Shown: positions 49,481-61,651, counted from the first letter of the stretch. The stretch is 64,000 nt of DNA from Geosiphon pyriformis (GCA_016748015.1 JAAOMT010000280.1:31508-95507); one strand, 5' to 3'. The notes: a model not told the origin generated them from the letters alone. Numbers and translations are program-made.

Positions 49481-50300
49481 ATTTTCACTTTTTTAACAAA
49501 TACATTAATAGACAAATAAACAATTATTGTAATAATAATTTGTTTAAACAACAAATATAATTAACTGTAGCCAATTTTGCCAAAAATATTAACAGTTGAA
49601 CATAAAATCTCGTAATATTATTTCAGATAATATGTTAAATGAGACTAGTATTTAAAATCTTGTACAAAAATATTTTGATCAAAACAGTTTTTTTGAAATA
49701 AAAAAGTTTTAAATAACTGTCAAATTTTTGAATTTATTCGAAATTATAATGTTAAATCTCATAGGTCTGAAAAATATAAAACTAATTTTGATGATTTAAA
49801 TATTTTACTTACAATAACCAAGAAAAGTGTTTTAAAAATTTGGCAAAAATTTGTTAAAAAAATCGATAATATCAATATCTGTAATTTTTTTGGTGTATAT
49901 ATAAAGCAGTTATTAATAGTATAAACTAAAATTTACAAACAAATTGTCAAGTATTATTTGTGCCATTTACTTGTATTACAACTATTTAGATAATAACTGT
50001 TTACTATAAAGATTTTGAATAATTTTGAATTTTTTAAAATCCATGGCGAAATAAGTGAATGTTGTAAAATTTTCTTTTAGCCAAAAAAATTTTTTGGTTT
50101 AAAAATAAAAACTTGTGATTTGAATTGTTTGTTTATTAAAAAAAAAACAAAGACAATAACTATGTATTTGGTGTATTTGCAATTTTTTTTGGACTTATTA
50201 CCATTTCAGTATTGTTACATAAAAGACCCAATTATCTTGAATAAAAAAAAACCACACTTTGGTGAAGAGCAAAACAATAATAAAGTGGGAAATTAGACAT
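49481..50300. other. Intergenic AT-rich DNA, no gene seen
   Basis: Composition is less extreme than to the left. No ORF, RNA gene or repeat family is recognised. Confidence 0.5.
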
Positions 50301-51060
50301 TAATGAACATGATCAGAAAACTGTATCCAATAAGAAGTTAAGTAGACCAAACTGATGTTCAACTACCTTCTATCAAGATTGTATTTACAGAAAGCTCAAG
50401 TTGAACGATGTTGCAACATATCAAAAAAGATGTTTGAAGCTTCAGATGAGATATCATTGAGATTGGCAAATGGAAACCGAAAAAGCACAAAAAAGTTTAA
50501 AGAACTCAAAAAAAGGCAAAAGACTTTAGAACCCTTGCTATAGAAAAAAAAAATTTTTCGGGTTTTCCTTGCTGACGAGTTTCAGACAAGCTGGTAGTGC
50601 TCACATTTTTAGGAAGAGGGCACCAAGTGCAAAAAGTTTCATGTTTAGCTGAATAAAAAAAACGATAGCAAGAGAAGTTTCTGACTAGTAAATGATTTTT
50701 TCCTGTGCCAACAGTGCACGCCTGACATGTGATACAATCGCAAGACACTACCAGAGGTAAACAGTGTTGTTACATCAACATTAAATACTCAGAATTTACA
50801 CAGGACCAAAAGTGCTCTGGTAAAATGCCAAGAGATATTTGAAATTCTAACGGTGTCCATACAGATAACTAAAACATTCATGATCTGAAAACAAAACATG
50901 TCTTTATTTCTAAATAATTTTTATTGAAAAACAAATTTTCGGAAGGTAAATCATCATCATCATCATCTTCTTCTTCATTATCATCACCATCATAATCATC
51001 ATATTGTTTAACAACTTGTTCTTTCCTTGGGGGTAATAAGATAAGATATAAAAACCAGGA
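50301..51060 (-). other. Cys-rich and acidic coding-like fragments (unknown)
   Basis: On the minus strand, 50890-51060 reads an acidic run (KQYDDYDGDDNEEEDDDDDD) and 50506-50748 reads an 80-codon stretch with ITCQACTVGTGKNHLLV and ETFCTWCPLPKNVSTTSL, a multi-Cys pattern like a zinc ribbon. On the plus strand 50355-50543 has a 62-codon basic, helix-like ORF (KKFKELKKRQKTLEPLL). Composition is coding-like compared with the surroundings. It could be the remains of a transposon or an exon pair of a host gene; I cannot name it. Confidence 0.35.
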
Positions 51061-51514
51061 TATTAATTGTTTTTGATAGAGCCTGGTTTTAAAATGTCAC
51101 ATTTTTTTCAACAACCAAAAATTAAAAAGCATAGATTTCTCAGCTGGGGAGGATCTAAACATAATTATTCTAGTTTTTAATCTTTTATTTGTACTCAATC
51201 TATTAATTTTAAATTAAAATAAACTGGCGATATATGTTATCATTAATTATGATAGAAGCTTCGATTCAAATTATCAGTCTTAAATTGGAGTCTTTAACAG
51301 GAAAGTATGAATCACTAGAGTAACTTTTCAAAAGTTCCTAGAACGATATGGAAAGTGGGAGATTTTAACTTTGCCTATTTGAGATGACGTGGAAATTTTA
51401 GAATTCTTAGGAAAACGGTTAAATTTCTTGTTTCTAAAATTGTTAATTTTTTTGAATTGTGCCCAGTCACTTGTTAACCACGTAAAGTCTGGGTGCTAGG
51501 AATCAAGAAATAAA
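51061..51514. other. Intergenic, upstream of the microexon peptide gene
   Basis: No ORF with family resemblance is seen. Confidence 0.4.
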
Positions 51515-51679
51515 AAATTTCAATATAAATAAGAGACATTTGAAAGAACCTCTTCATCAATTAATTTTTTTGTATTTGGTCTTCTTAAGTCACTACAAAA
51601 GAAAATAAAAAAACAATTTCTCTTTATTAAAAACTCAACGAAAACATCAATTACTCTTTATTAATTCAAAACTTTCAAA
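51515..51679 (+). promoter_or_regulatory. Promoter and leader of microexon peptide gene
   Basis: A TATA-like caatataaataagag sequence lies near 51518-51532, about 150 bp before the ATG. The leader ends with TTATTAATTCAAAAC (to 51672) 7 bp before ATG; near-identical sequences precede the other two secreted-peptide genes. Confidence 0.5.
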
Positions 51680-52175
51680 ATGAAAACCTTTGTTTATACC
51701 TCCTTATTGGTCGTTTTTCTTGTTTGCAATATTTTGACTGCAACACTGGTGAACGGTAAATATTGAAAAAGTTGAACTTTTATTTAATTACTATCTAATA
51801 TAAAAAAATTTTTTCTATTCATTAATCAGGTCAAAGATGCACAAGTAAGTTTTTCTCTTCTTCTTCTTCTTCTTCTTCTTCTTCTTCTTCTTCTTCTTCT
51901 TCTTCTTCTTCTTCTTCTTCTGTTTCTTCTTCAACCACTAATACTTTAGGATAAATAAAATTTTATTAATAATGTTGAAATTTTGAATTTCTTTCCATTT
52001 ATGACGGTAATTCGGATTTTTTTATATACAGCCAATAGTTGTGAACGTAAGTTTTTCACTGAATAAAATTTGTAAATTGACTTAATGATATTTCTTTTAA
52101 AACAATATTTATTTATTTATTTATTTTTTAATAGCTTGTCGAGTTTCTTGCGAAGGGGGCCAATGCACTTGTTAA
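51680..52175 (+). CDS. Secreted six-cysteine mini-peptide encoded with two 15-bp microexons
   Basis: Four exons: 51680-51755, 51830-51844, 52032-52046 and 52135-52175, all with GT donors and AG acceptors (three of four donors begin GTAA), give a 48-residue precursor. Residues 1-26 are a strong signal peptide (MKTFVYTSLLVVFLVCN then a hydrophobic stretch to LVNG). The mature part is only 22 residues with six Cys, at mature positions 3, 8, 11, 15, 20 and 22: spacing C-x4-C-x2-C-x3-C-x4-C-x-C, enough for three disulfides. Exons 2 and 3 are each 15 bp, phase 1 at both ends, and add one Cys each, so skipping either keeps the frame. Introns 2 and 3 start with the same 11 bases, GTAAGTTTTTC. I do not recognise the peptide; a secreted effector, signalling or antimicrobial role is inference. 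Needs transcript proof. Confidence 0.62.
51852..51933. repeat. (TTC)n microsatellite in intron 2 of the peptide gene
   Basis: About 25 uninterrupted TTC units just after the donor of microexon 2. It makes a long pyrimidine tract inside the intron. Confidence 0.95.
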
Positions 52176-53194
52176 GTATTCAAAGAGATACTCTGCTTTA
52201 AATCTTATCCTTTATACAAAAAATGTAAATATAGGATATAAAAGTTTATAAAGCATTTAATAACCCATTTTTTGAGGTAAATACTCGAATGAAATATTAC
52301 TTTATATATATTTATTAATTAGTTATTTATCTAGAAATATCATTTTAATTAAGTTCAAACTTTATTGTATTTCATAAAATTATTTATTATTAATAATTAA
52401 ACAAATAGATTTCGAGATTATAAATTTAAAAAGTAAAATCAATTATCACATTAGAAATAAAAAAATTTCAATTGTATTTTTGATTAGAAAAAAAAATATT
52501 AAGGGAATAAAAGTATAAAAGTAAGAAGACCATTAGTTAATACCAAAAAAATTTTACTCTGAAGATTAAAAAAAATTACTTCAACAGGAGGTATATCTCG
52601 TTTCTATTTTTGAAATAATAAAAGTTTCCAAGAAAATGTTACAAATTGATTTGAACTTCATATTTTCAATCGAATAAAATGATCCTTTTAAGATTAATCC
52701 AAGATAATATCAAAAGAATATTTATTGTTTTTAAACATAACATAAAAAAGAATTTTCTATGGATTCTAGATTGACCCTTAACCTTAATTAAAGTCATAAT
52801 TCAATATTACCCAATTGGATGACTTGATATAGATAATTTTGTTGTTATTAAATCTAGAAAAGTGAAATGAAAAATTTTCAAATCTTTATTTTTGGGTTAT
52901 TTGGATGGAATCGTAGAAAAAATATTTGTATCAAACTCGCTACGTATGTTAAAGAATTTCAAATTTTTTTTTAAGTGTTTAAAGAATTTTGTTGAAATAT
53001 GGTGCAAACCATTTATAATCATCAAAAATGTAGATCAGTCCGAAATTTTAAATGATAATTTTCACGTGTTTTTATTTATATAATTAAATTTTATTGGTTA
53101 ATATACATGTGGTTTTAATATATTATTTATAATAAAAAATAAAATTTTATTAAATTTTATATAGTATAAAACCAAATACAGTATTACAAAGTTT
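52176..53194. other. Intergenic, no gene seen
   Basis: AT-rich DNA after the peptide gene, with polyadenylation-like AATAAA elements near 52618. A 63-codon ORF near 52892 has no family resemblance and is not supported. Confidence 0.45.
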
Positions 53195-55330
53195 GAATAT
53201 TATTTAATTTGTCTAATTCTTCAAGAATATTATCTGGAATTTTTTTATGAAATTTATACTTTTTTATAGCATATTCTACTAATTTTCTATTAAAATCTTT
53301 TCTATAAAAATCTATATAACACCAACATTTTCTTGAAAATCATCTAATAGTTATTAAAGATACTGATTCAAGACTTTTAAGCACTGTTTTTTGTAATTTT
53401 TTTCATGAATAATTGTATTTGTTATGTATATATCTTTTAGCAACTTCTCAATATCTTTTAATAAAATTTAATTCACAATAAAATTTTGGAAAAAAATGCA
53501 CTTATGTTCCATACTTTTGAATAATTCTTCAATTGCATTTTTTTGAACAAGAAAATTGGATTCCAAAGATATTACTTGACATGCACAACAAAAAACTTTT
53601 AAAGAAACTTTGATTTTTTTTTTGCATTTTTAGCATTCTAATACTAATTTTTTAATGACCATTTTTCTCATTCTATTAATATTTGTTTAATTTCTTTAGA
53701 CAATCTTTAAAGTTTTTCATCTAAATATATTTCTGAGAAGATCATTGATTATAATTAATTATCTAATCTAAAAAAATATCTTGTATTAATAATTGCTTTT
53801 TACTTGGACTTAAATTTATCCTGTTTACAATTAAAGCATTTTTACAAAATGTTGCATGATTAAAACTATTATTATAAACAAATATGGCTGTACAATTCAG
53901 ATATAATTTCTCAAAAATTGGAATTGTTTTACATTTAATTTGTTTAAGAAAATGGTCTGCTGTCTAATAACTATCTTGATTTATATCAAATTGCAAATAA
54001 CATTGTGTTTTTTCTGGTATATTAAAATATTTTCTATATCATTTTGTTGTAAACATAAATGTTTATTAATTTTAGTTAGAAATTCACTAATCATAATTAA
54101 TCTTCTATTTCTTTTTTTTCTTAGCAGCAAATTTTTATGCTTAGCTTATATGTCATACTTGCCATTATTTGAATAAAAAATGCATTTATTATGAATTACA
54201 AAAACTTTTTTTTCTTTTTATTAAGTAAGTTAGAATCTATTTGATCCATAAATTTATTTTTATACTTTGATATATACTTTTTATGCTCATATATTTTTTC
54301 TAAATATTCTTTTTAAGATTACAAGACATTATTTTTTTATGTCAATTATAATATAAGTCTTAATGATGTTGTTGAAATAAATAACCAAGAATTTAGAGTC
54401 ATTTTATTACAATTATAAAACTAATAGTTTTTTTTTTTATTATTATTCTAATATTAGGAAACAATTCATGCTCAATAAATTTTTTAAATGTAGCTAAAAT
54501 AGCATTGAAGTTTTGGTTTCTAATCCAAATATGACATTTTTTTACAATGTTTTCATTATCAATTATTTTAATTGTTTTTTGATGTTTTCTATATTTTGAT
54601 GTTGAAAATTTATTATTAAACAATTAATATTTTGCAAGATATCAAATTTTTTGTGCTTTTTAGATACTACCATTAATAAAAACTTTCTGGGGAATTTTCA
54701 AACTGGCATTAATTTTTTCATCTCTATTATTATTATTTAACAAGATAAGATATTTAAAAATAGCTTTTTTTGATTATATTTGAAAACAGTTAACTGAATA
54801 TGTTGTTTTTCTAAATGTTTTTTTAATTCTTGTCCTTTTTTTATTCGATTAACATACAAATTAACTTTACTTTCTGCATAGTTTGAAAATTTATTAGATT
54901 TGGGCCATTGTAAGTCTGTAGTTTAAGTATTACTAATATTAAAAAAAGTAATAATTTTTTTAATTCCAGCTGCTGCTTTGGTAAATAAACTATTTGGTCT
55001 ATATTTATTATAATAAATTGACTTTGGTATTTTTTTTGTTATATAAAAGTCTTGTTTCTTTTTTTCTAGATGATTGTTGTTTTTTTATACTAAACTAAGT
55101 TTTTTTAATTTTGTATTTATTTTAATTGCAGCTTTCATATCTTTTGTATCATTCCATTTGCTGTTATTATTGTTATCTCATTTTTTATTACTAATATCTA
55201 ATTTATTAAATTTGTTTATTTTAATATCATAATTATTTATTAATATAGTATGATATGTTTTTTATATAATCTTTTTGTATTTCTAATTTAATTTTTAGCT
55301 TTTTTTTTTTTAGAATAAAGTGGCATTTTT
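53195..55330 (-). pseudogene. Decayed DDE transposase
   Basis: Minus-strand remnants in several frames, very AT-rich. Near 53800-53890 one frame reads FVYNNSFNHATFCKNAL followed by INLSPSKKQ, matching the FDNSxNH...NLxPGGKQP block of a fungal DDE transposase family; the catalytic Asp is Asn here. Near 53226-53330 a frame reads YRKDFNRKLVEYAIKKY and KIPDNILEELDK, the conserved C-terminal tail. Between them is LNFIKRYWKLLKD, the region with the last acidic catalytic site. Many stops; no function remains. Family assignment is from memory of the motifs. Confidence 0.62.
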
Positions 55331-58300
55331 TTATGTAATATAATATTAATCTAATATGTAATTGATGCTTGGACAAAATTAAAGGATTTAAATCATGTAA
55401 TATTACACAACAAAATTATATTACAATAGAAATAGCATTTTTAACTCAGATATATATTTATTTTTTAAATTTTTTTGGTTCTAATTTAAACTTTAATTTC
55501 TGTTTTGTAGTTCTAAATAAAAAATAATCAAAAAAAACTCTTTTGGTATTCATCAAAAAAAATTTTTTATTGGGATCAAAAAGATTATCTGAGTCAAAAA
55601 TTCAGGTGACATTAATAAAAATAGTTATCACAAAAATCTTTTTGATTTATAACAAAAAATTTGAACAAAAAAGTCTAATATTAACAATTATATAACTAAT
55701 TTAAAAAAAACCCAATTTTTAAATTGAAGCTGATCTTTCAGAGCTGATAAAAGATTTATTGTAAATGATTGTTAATTAAAAAGATAGTAGATAAGAATAT
55801 TTGAAATAAATTTTAATTTTAGTATTACAGTCTAGTTGTGATTTTTTATTTTCATATTTAATAGTTGATAATATACTGAATTATTTATGAATTTACTGTC
55901 CAAAGAAAAATATTCAGAATATTATGATGTAATCAAAGAGTTAAGATTCTTACATATGATTAAAGTTGGTATTATGCACTTTTTTCTCATCAGTTGCTTA
56001 ATATTTAACATATGTTTTCTATATCACATTAGTAAAAAATTCGAAAAAAAATTATCTATTTATGAATTTAAAACTTGCAATTAATTTCGAAAATACCATG
56101 TATTTTAATAATGATTCACATATTTTCAAAAATGCTAAATTCTTACAAGTAAGAAATTTATTAGGTCTTTACAAAAAAATCTGGGTTTTATCTACTTGAA
56201 CTAATATATTTTATATATTTTTTGCATCAAAATAAACTTATTAAAAAATATATAATACTAACAAAAAAGCTATTTAAAATTATAGACTTTAAGACAACTT
56301 TAGTTTTTTCAATCAAAGTAAAGCCAAAAATTTTTCAATTCTAATCTGATTCTCTTAAATTAATATTAATTAATATAAGTTTTTTAATTATTATAATAAG
56401 CTATTATATATTATATTCTAATAAATTGTTGAAATATTCAACAATTAAAATTTTTTTTACAGTTTAGAAAACCAATTCTAAAACTAGATCATAATTTAAT
56501 TGAATACACAATAGATATTTTAGTCATTATATTTTTTTTTGATATAATTTATTATTTAAATATTAAATTTAATTAGAAACTTTTATTATAAAAAATTTTG
56601 TATATCTCTTAAATCCAAACAATTTTTTAAAACACAACATTATAGTTATTGAAAAGTTATTTGTAAATTCAAAATAAGTATTTACATTATAATAAAAATG
56701 ATACTGGTTAAAATTTTCAAAGTTGTTTATTGTTTTTTACCTTTCATAAATTGCAAAAACAGTTTATGGATTCTTTTTTTTTCAGATTTAATCAAGTTAA
56801 TTTTTAATTATGAATACTATTTTTATGCTTTACATTTTTAAGCTTTTATTCATTTCTCTTATTAGATAAAACATAATTTATTTCTAAAATTTTATGAAAA
56901 AAAAGTGTTTAAAACATCAGTTATTAAAGAACATATATTATAAAATATTGTAAGAAAATATTATATTATGTACATAGAGATTATGTTTAAGATATAATAT
57001 TCATTTAGAAATTGTTATATAATTACTGTAAGTTTAATTTCACACAATTTATTTATAGAATATCCTAAAAGATTTAATGACAATAATATCTATATATGTA
57101 AATTTTCATATGTAATAATATTAAAATTTTTTGCTACTATTAACAATTGAAAAAATACTTTTTTCTGTGTCTCAAGTTATATTAATACACATAATACACT
57201 ATTTAACAAGGAAGTTTTTCAGCAGAATTTGCCTTTGGATTTTTTTATACAGCATATTTTTAATTAAAAACCAATTAACAATACATCAAAAACTCGAAAT
57301 AAACAAATTTCTTCTTTATTTATATTTCTATTATTATATATTACTATATAATAACAAAAGCTAACAAATGTCTTTAGAAATCAGCATATGCAGAATAAAA
57401 CATTTGGGAAAATAAAGTTGAAAATTAAAGTTTCAGATAATATAAATATCAACCAGCCATATATTTGTCTAATTCAACAGTTAAGTTATATGATCAATTG
57501 TTTTTGACTATATTATTTTATCTAGTTTTTTCAATTTATCTTGAAAGCTTTGTTCCAAAATCTCCGAAAAAAATCTCACATCTGCTTAAATTGATACATC
57601 CATATAATGAAAATAAGCACATAAAAAAAACCAATTTAATAGAATATAAATTATTGATTAAATATTAGATAATAAGACAGATATTAAACTTACTATACAA
57701 AAAAACTTAAAAATTACATAAAAGTTAACAATTATAATATTTACAAAAGTATTTAGCAGACTTTTTCAACCATAAATAAAAACATATTAGAAACATTTAT
57801 CAAGTTATCAAATAGTATTATTCACTTTGTAATGCATGCTTTAAACATTATAGTATATAATACTGCAAAAAAAAATAAGCCATTTATAATTTATTACAGA
57901 GTTTATTTATTAAAAAATTAATTGTATTAATTTTTTTCATAAATTTTGAGCTGTATTTTTGCTTCAAAATATAGGAATTGAGGCAAATGATTGATCTTTT
58001 GCAATGTTTTTTATACTAAACATTTTGTTTATAGTATTATTCTTGAGCTAACAGCCAATTACATTACAGTTATTCTAATTTTTGTCTTAAATTTGCTGTT
58101 CTCAACACCAAAGCCAGTTGTTTTCAATGTTTATTAAGAAAAACACAAGGTTACAAATAGAGTACAAATAACATTCCCAAATTCTTTAACAATTACTCAT
58201 AATACTTTTATAATTTTTTTGGCATCTGGTGTGAACAATATTGATATTTGAATTTCTGTTCTGATAATAACAATTAAATATAATAATAGTGTGAATGGAA

Positions 58301-60062
58301 TATTTATGGTTAATAATGCTGTGTCATCAGCAGAAGACACACAAACCAAGAGATATTATATCTTTATAAAAAAGTGATTATCTAAAAATTAGATTAATAT
58401 TAATTAAAAGTTTTTCTGAAAATGATAATATTTTGATGATTTATTATATGGTAATGTGATTTTAATGATTGTTGATTGGCTAAAATCTAATTGATTAGCA
58501 TTCGAAAATTAAAAATTAATAATAAAAATGGCTAATTTTAAACTTTAATAACTTTATAAAATAGAATATAATACAAAAAATTAAACTGTATATATGAAAG
58601 AAAAAAACGTAATCTATCATATTTATGGTTTAGTTTTTTAATATTATTAAAATTGGAAAACTATATAAAATTTAAAATTATATAAATTGTTTGATGACTA
58701 TAAATAGTTTGCACCATATGAATTTAGAAAGTTTCAAGTTTCCAAAAAAAAAAAAATTTTTTTTGTGTAAATAATAAAAAATTAATTGTTCAATAAATAT
58801 TTACACAATTAAAAAACTAAATTAAATATTAATATTGAATAATAACACATTAATTTAATAATAATAATAATAATGAGAATAATAATGAGAATAATTCCTT
58901 GGATATTTTAAAAATTGATGAATTTAAAATTTTTCAAATGATATTGAAAAGTGTGAACAGAGTTAATGATCAACACACAAAAAACTTTATTCAATAAATC
59001 GTTTTGATCAAAATACAAGAATTTTATAAAGGAGTCATAAAAGGTAAAAAAAATAAAAATAAAAAAGTTGTATAAAAGTTAATTTTCGCCTATCTATTGT
59101 CAAGTTTTTTTTTTGCATATATTAAAATCTCATGCCCCAGTTTCCCTATAATAATAATAATAATAATAAATTCCTACATAATGAATTCTGCAAAATGCAA
59201 TATCATTAAAATATTTATAGAATTTGGAATGTCTAATATTTTATAAAGTTAATTTAATTCCATTTCAAAAATTGGACTATTTAAAATTTTTCATTTTCGT
59301 TAGAATACCAAAATTTTAAGCATAAATTATAAAGTCTTTTTCACAGCCACTCGGAATAACAATTAAAATTTAAAATGTAATGTTCTTGAATTTTTTCAAT
59401 ACATGCAAAATTTCAAGATTTGTTCATTTTGCTTATTAATTTCACATTCGGAATAACAATTAATACTATTATTAATAATGGTTCAGTTGGGGGCAACGAA
59501 ACGAGAAAGTGACTCTTATTTGTTAAAATCAAAAAATTTAACCTTTTAACCTTGAACCAAACTAATTTACATACTAATATCTTGCTTTTAAAAAATATTT
59601 TCTTCTTATTAAAAGTAATTCTGACACTTTATCTCTTTTTCGTGTAAAATAAATAAATAAAAAATTTCATAATTTACCAATACATATATATGTCTATGAT
59701 TAACCATCCGTAATATAGACTTCTGAATATTCAGCCAAAAAATCGATTAGGGGGCTTGAATTCTTATATTCTGAGATGGAAATTATTTTTTCAATCAAAA
59801 GTTTGAAAACCTCTGGATCTTGATAATCTCACTTTACTAAATATCTTTGAATATTTTTTCTACATTTCGATATTCATTCCTATTCCTATTCCTATTCCCA
59901 TTCCCATTGATACAAAAAAATTTATAGATAAATGTATTTTATTTTATTTTATTTTTATTTTTTAAAAACTTAATTGATTCGCGAGTTTAGAAGTTTTCCA
60001 TGAATTAGAATATATAAAATTCTATTTAAAAGCCCTAACCAAAGTCTTGAATTATAAAAGCA
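55331..60062. other. AT-rich accessory DNA without supported genes
   Basis: Nearly 5 kb. ORFs of 60-77 codons (near 55887, 57131, 57465) are Ile/Leu/Lys/Tyr-rich, as expected of AT-rich non-coding DNA. Short AAT microsatellites occur at 58858-58876 and 59146-59168. No RNA gene, LTR or inverted repeat was seen. Confidence 0.5.
59871..59908. repeat. (ATTCCY)n hexamer repeat
   Basis: About six tandem copies of ATTCCT changing to ATTCCC on the plus strand. It is interstitial and short. Confidence 0.85.
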
Positions 60063-60097
60063 ATTTAACAAGAGCCAGAATGTGGCTCTTGTTAAAT
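60063..60097. other. Perfect 15-bp inverted repeat (hairpin)
   Basis: Arms of 15 bases (ATTTAACAAGAGCCA and its exact complement) around the 5-base loop GAATG. It lies 141 bp upstream of the peptide gene start at 60238. There is no T run after it typical of bacterial terminators, and this is eukaryotic DNA; it could be a foldback mini-element, a structured leader or a dyad binding site. Confidence 0.75.
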
Positions 60098-60214
60098 ATT
60101 TGTGATTTATACGAAAAATTTTCGATGATTGGTTCAAATCTTTGATTCCAATCTTTTTTTGGAATGATTAATTTTAATTTTCAAAAAAAAAAGAAAAAAA
60201 AAACTTAAAAAATA

Positions 60215-60237
60215 ATTATTAATTCAAGGAAAAAAAA
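60215..60237 (+). promoter_or_regulatory. Shared leader motif before the second peptide gene
   Basis: ATTATTAATTCAAGG ends 8 bp before ATG. Versions of TTATTAATTCAA occur at the same place before the genes at 51680 and 61274. Confidence 0.5.
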
Positions 60238-60468
60238 ATGATTCCTAAAAATTTCTCCTGGAAATTGACTTTTTTGATTCTTATTGGACTATCCATGATT
60301 TTTTCCACTGGAGATGGTTAGTTTTTTTTTTATCACATCTTATTAATCTGCTAAATAAGTGCTTAAAACACACATTTTTAATTTATTTAATATCTACTCT
60401 TATTATTATTATTATTATTATTATTATTCTCAGGTGATTACCTTTTTCAGCCAGTCAATTATTTATAA
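60238..60468 (+). CDS. Small secreted peptide, paralog of the next gene, no cysteines
   Basis: Exon 1 (60238-60316) encodes a signal peptide starting MIPKNFSWKLTFLILIGLS, ending in a split Gly codon at a GTTAGT donor. With the acceptor at 60431-60433, exon 2 (60434-60468) adds DYLFQPVNYL and a stop, for 38 residues. An alternative acceptor (CTTTTTCAG at about 60442-60450) would give about 20 different residues instead, also without Cys. Signal exon and intron are close to those of the gene at 61274, but the mature part is unrelated. It may be a truncated or decayed paralog, or a very short linear peptide. Confidence 0.45.
60398..60432. repeat. (ATT)n microsatellite in intron
   Basis: About ten ATT units just before the acceptor of the second peptide gene. 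The equivalent intron of the next gene has the same microsatellite at 61441-61466. Confidence 0.9.
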
Positions 60469-61129
60469 TCAAAACCTTCAAAACGTTTTCGGCTGTGGAA
60501 ACACTCCATTAATTAATTAGTAAAACTATGATCCCATATTCTTTCAATTTTTAGGTTCAAAATAAATAAAAAGATAAAAAAGCCCAATATACATATATAT
60601 ATATATATAGATATAGATATAGCTATAATTAAATAATCCATTCATGATTTCCTAATTGAAATGTTTATCTTGTTCACGAGCAAAAAATGTTAAAAAAACC
60701 AAATCAGGAATACTCGGGATGTTCCATATTTAGTAGTAACCGCAATAAAAGAAGAAACATAAAATTGGATTTCTTGATCAGAATTCTAATTTGATAAAGA
60801 ATATATATTTTTTTAAAGATTGTTTTGGATTTTCACTATTATAAACTCATTAAAAAACAAATTGTTTCTTTCATAGAATAGAATTTCAAACAAGAAAATC
60901 TGTCATCTACCGTTTATCACGCTCAAATCAAACAATTTATTCTCAAATTAAGTTTTCTATGAAAAAGCACATTTATCCCATGATTGGATATCTCTTTCTC
61001 TTTCTCTAAACTTTAATCTTTTCTCCCGAGACAAACTTAGTAAACGTTCCACTATTTAATTTACACAAGGAACAAGGAAAGAAGAAATGTTAGAGGATCC
61101 TAAAATTAAAAATCGAATACATCTCAAAA

Positions 61130-61273
61130 AATAATCTTATATAAAACCCGTCTTGATCTCATTTCTTTTCCGTTTTTTTATCAATCCAGCATATTTCATA
61201 TTCTCTCAATCAGAATTTTGTTAAAAATTGATAATTTCCAACTTTCATACATTATTAATTCAAAACAAAAAAC
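61130..61273 (+). promoter_or_regulatory. Promoter and leader of the two-module Cys peptide gene
   Basis: A TATA box-like TTATATAAAACCC sequence lies near 61136-61149, about 130 bp before ATG. The leader ends in ATTATTAATTCAAAAC (61251-61266), 7 bp before ATG, as in the gene at 51680. Confidence 0.55.
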
Positions 61274-61610
61274 ATGCTTCCTAAAAATTTCTCTTGGAAA
61301 TTAAGTTTTTTGATTCTTGTTGCGCTATCGATAATTCTTTCAACTGCTAATGGTTAATTTTTTATTATTATCTCATATCTTACCAATCTACTAATTAAGT
61401 GACTAAAAAACACTTATTTTTAATTTATCTAATATCTACTCATTATTATTATTATTATTATTATTAAAACCGTAATTAGGAAGCCCATTAGAGTATAAAT
61501 CCAAAAGATCATTTACACCCTGTTTCAAGGCATGCATTCAAGGCTATGTTTGTGCAAAGAATGGCAATTGTGTTCTTGAAAGTAAGTACTATTAAATAAC
61601 ATTAAAAGCA

Positions 61611-61651
<41 letters not shown>

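Noticed and set aside
54399-54623. 74-codon minus-strand ORF as a separate gene
   Set aside because: It lies within the decayed transposase and follows its reading direction; better explained as part of that relic.
55887-57668. Three small ORFs (65-77 codons) as membrane proteins
   Set aside because: Their Ile/Leu/Phe/Tyr/Lys content is what random AT-rich DNA gives; no start context, splice chain or family pattern.
59871-59908. Telomere-like hexamer repeat
   Set aside because: ATTCCT/ATTCCC is not the usual TTAGGG-type telomere of these fungi and the run is short and internal.
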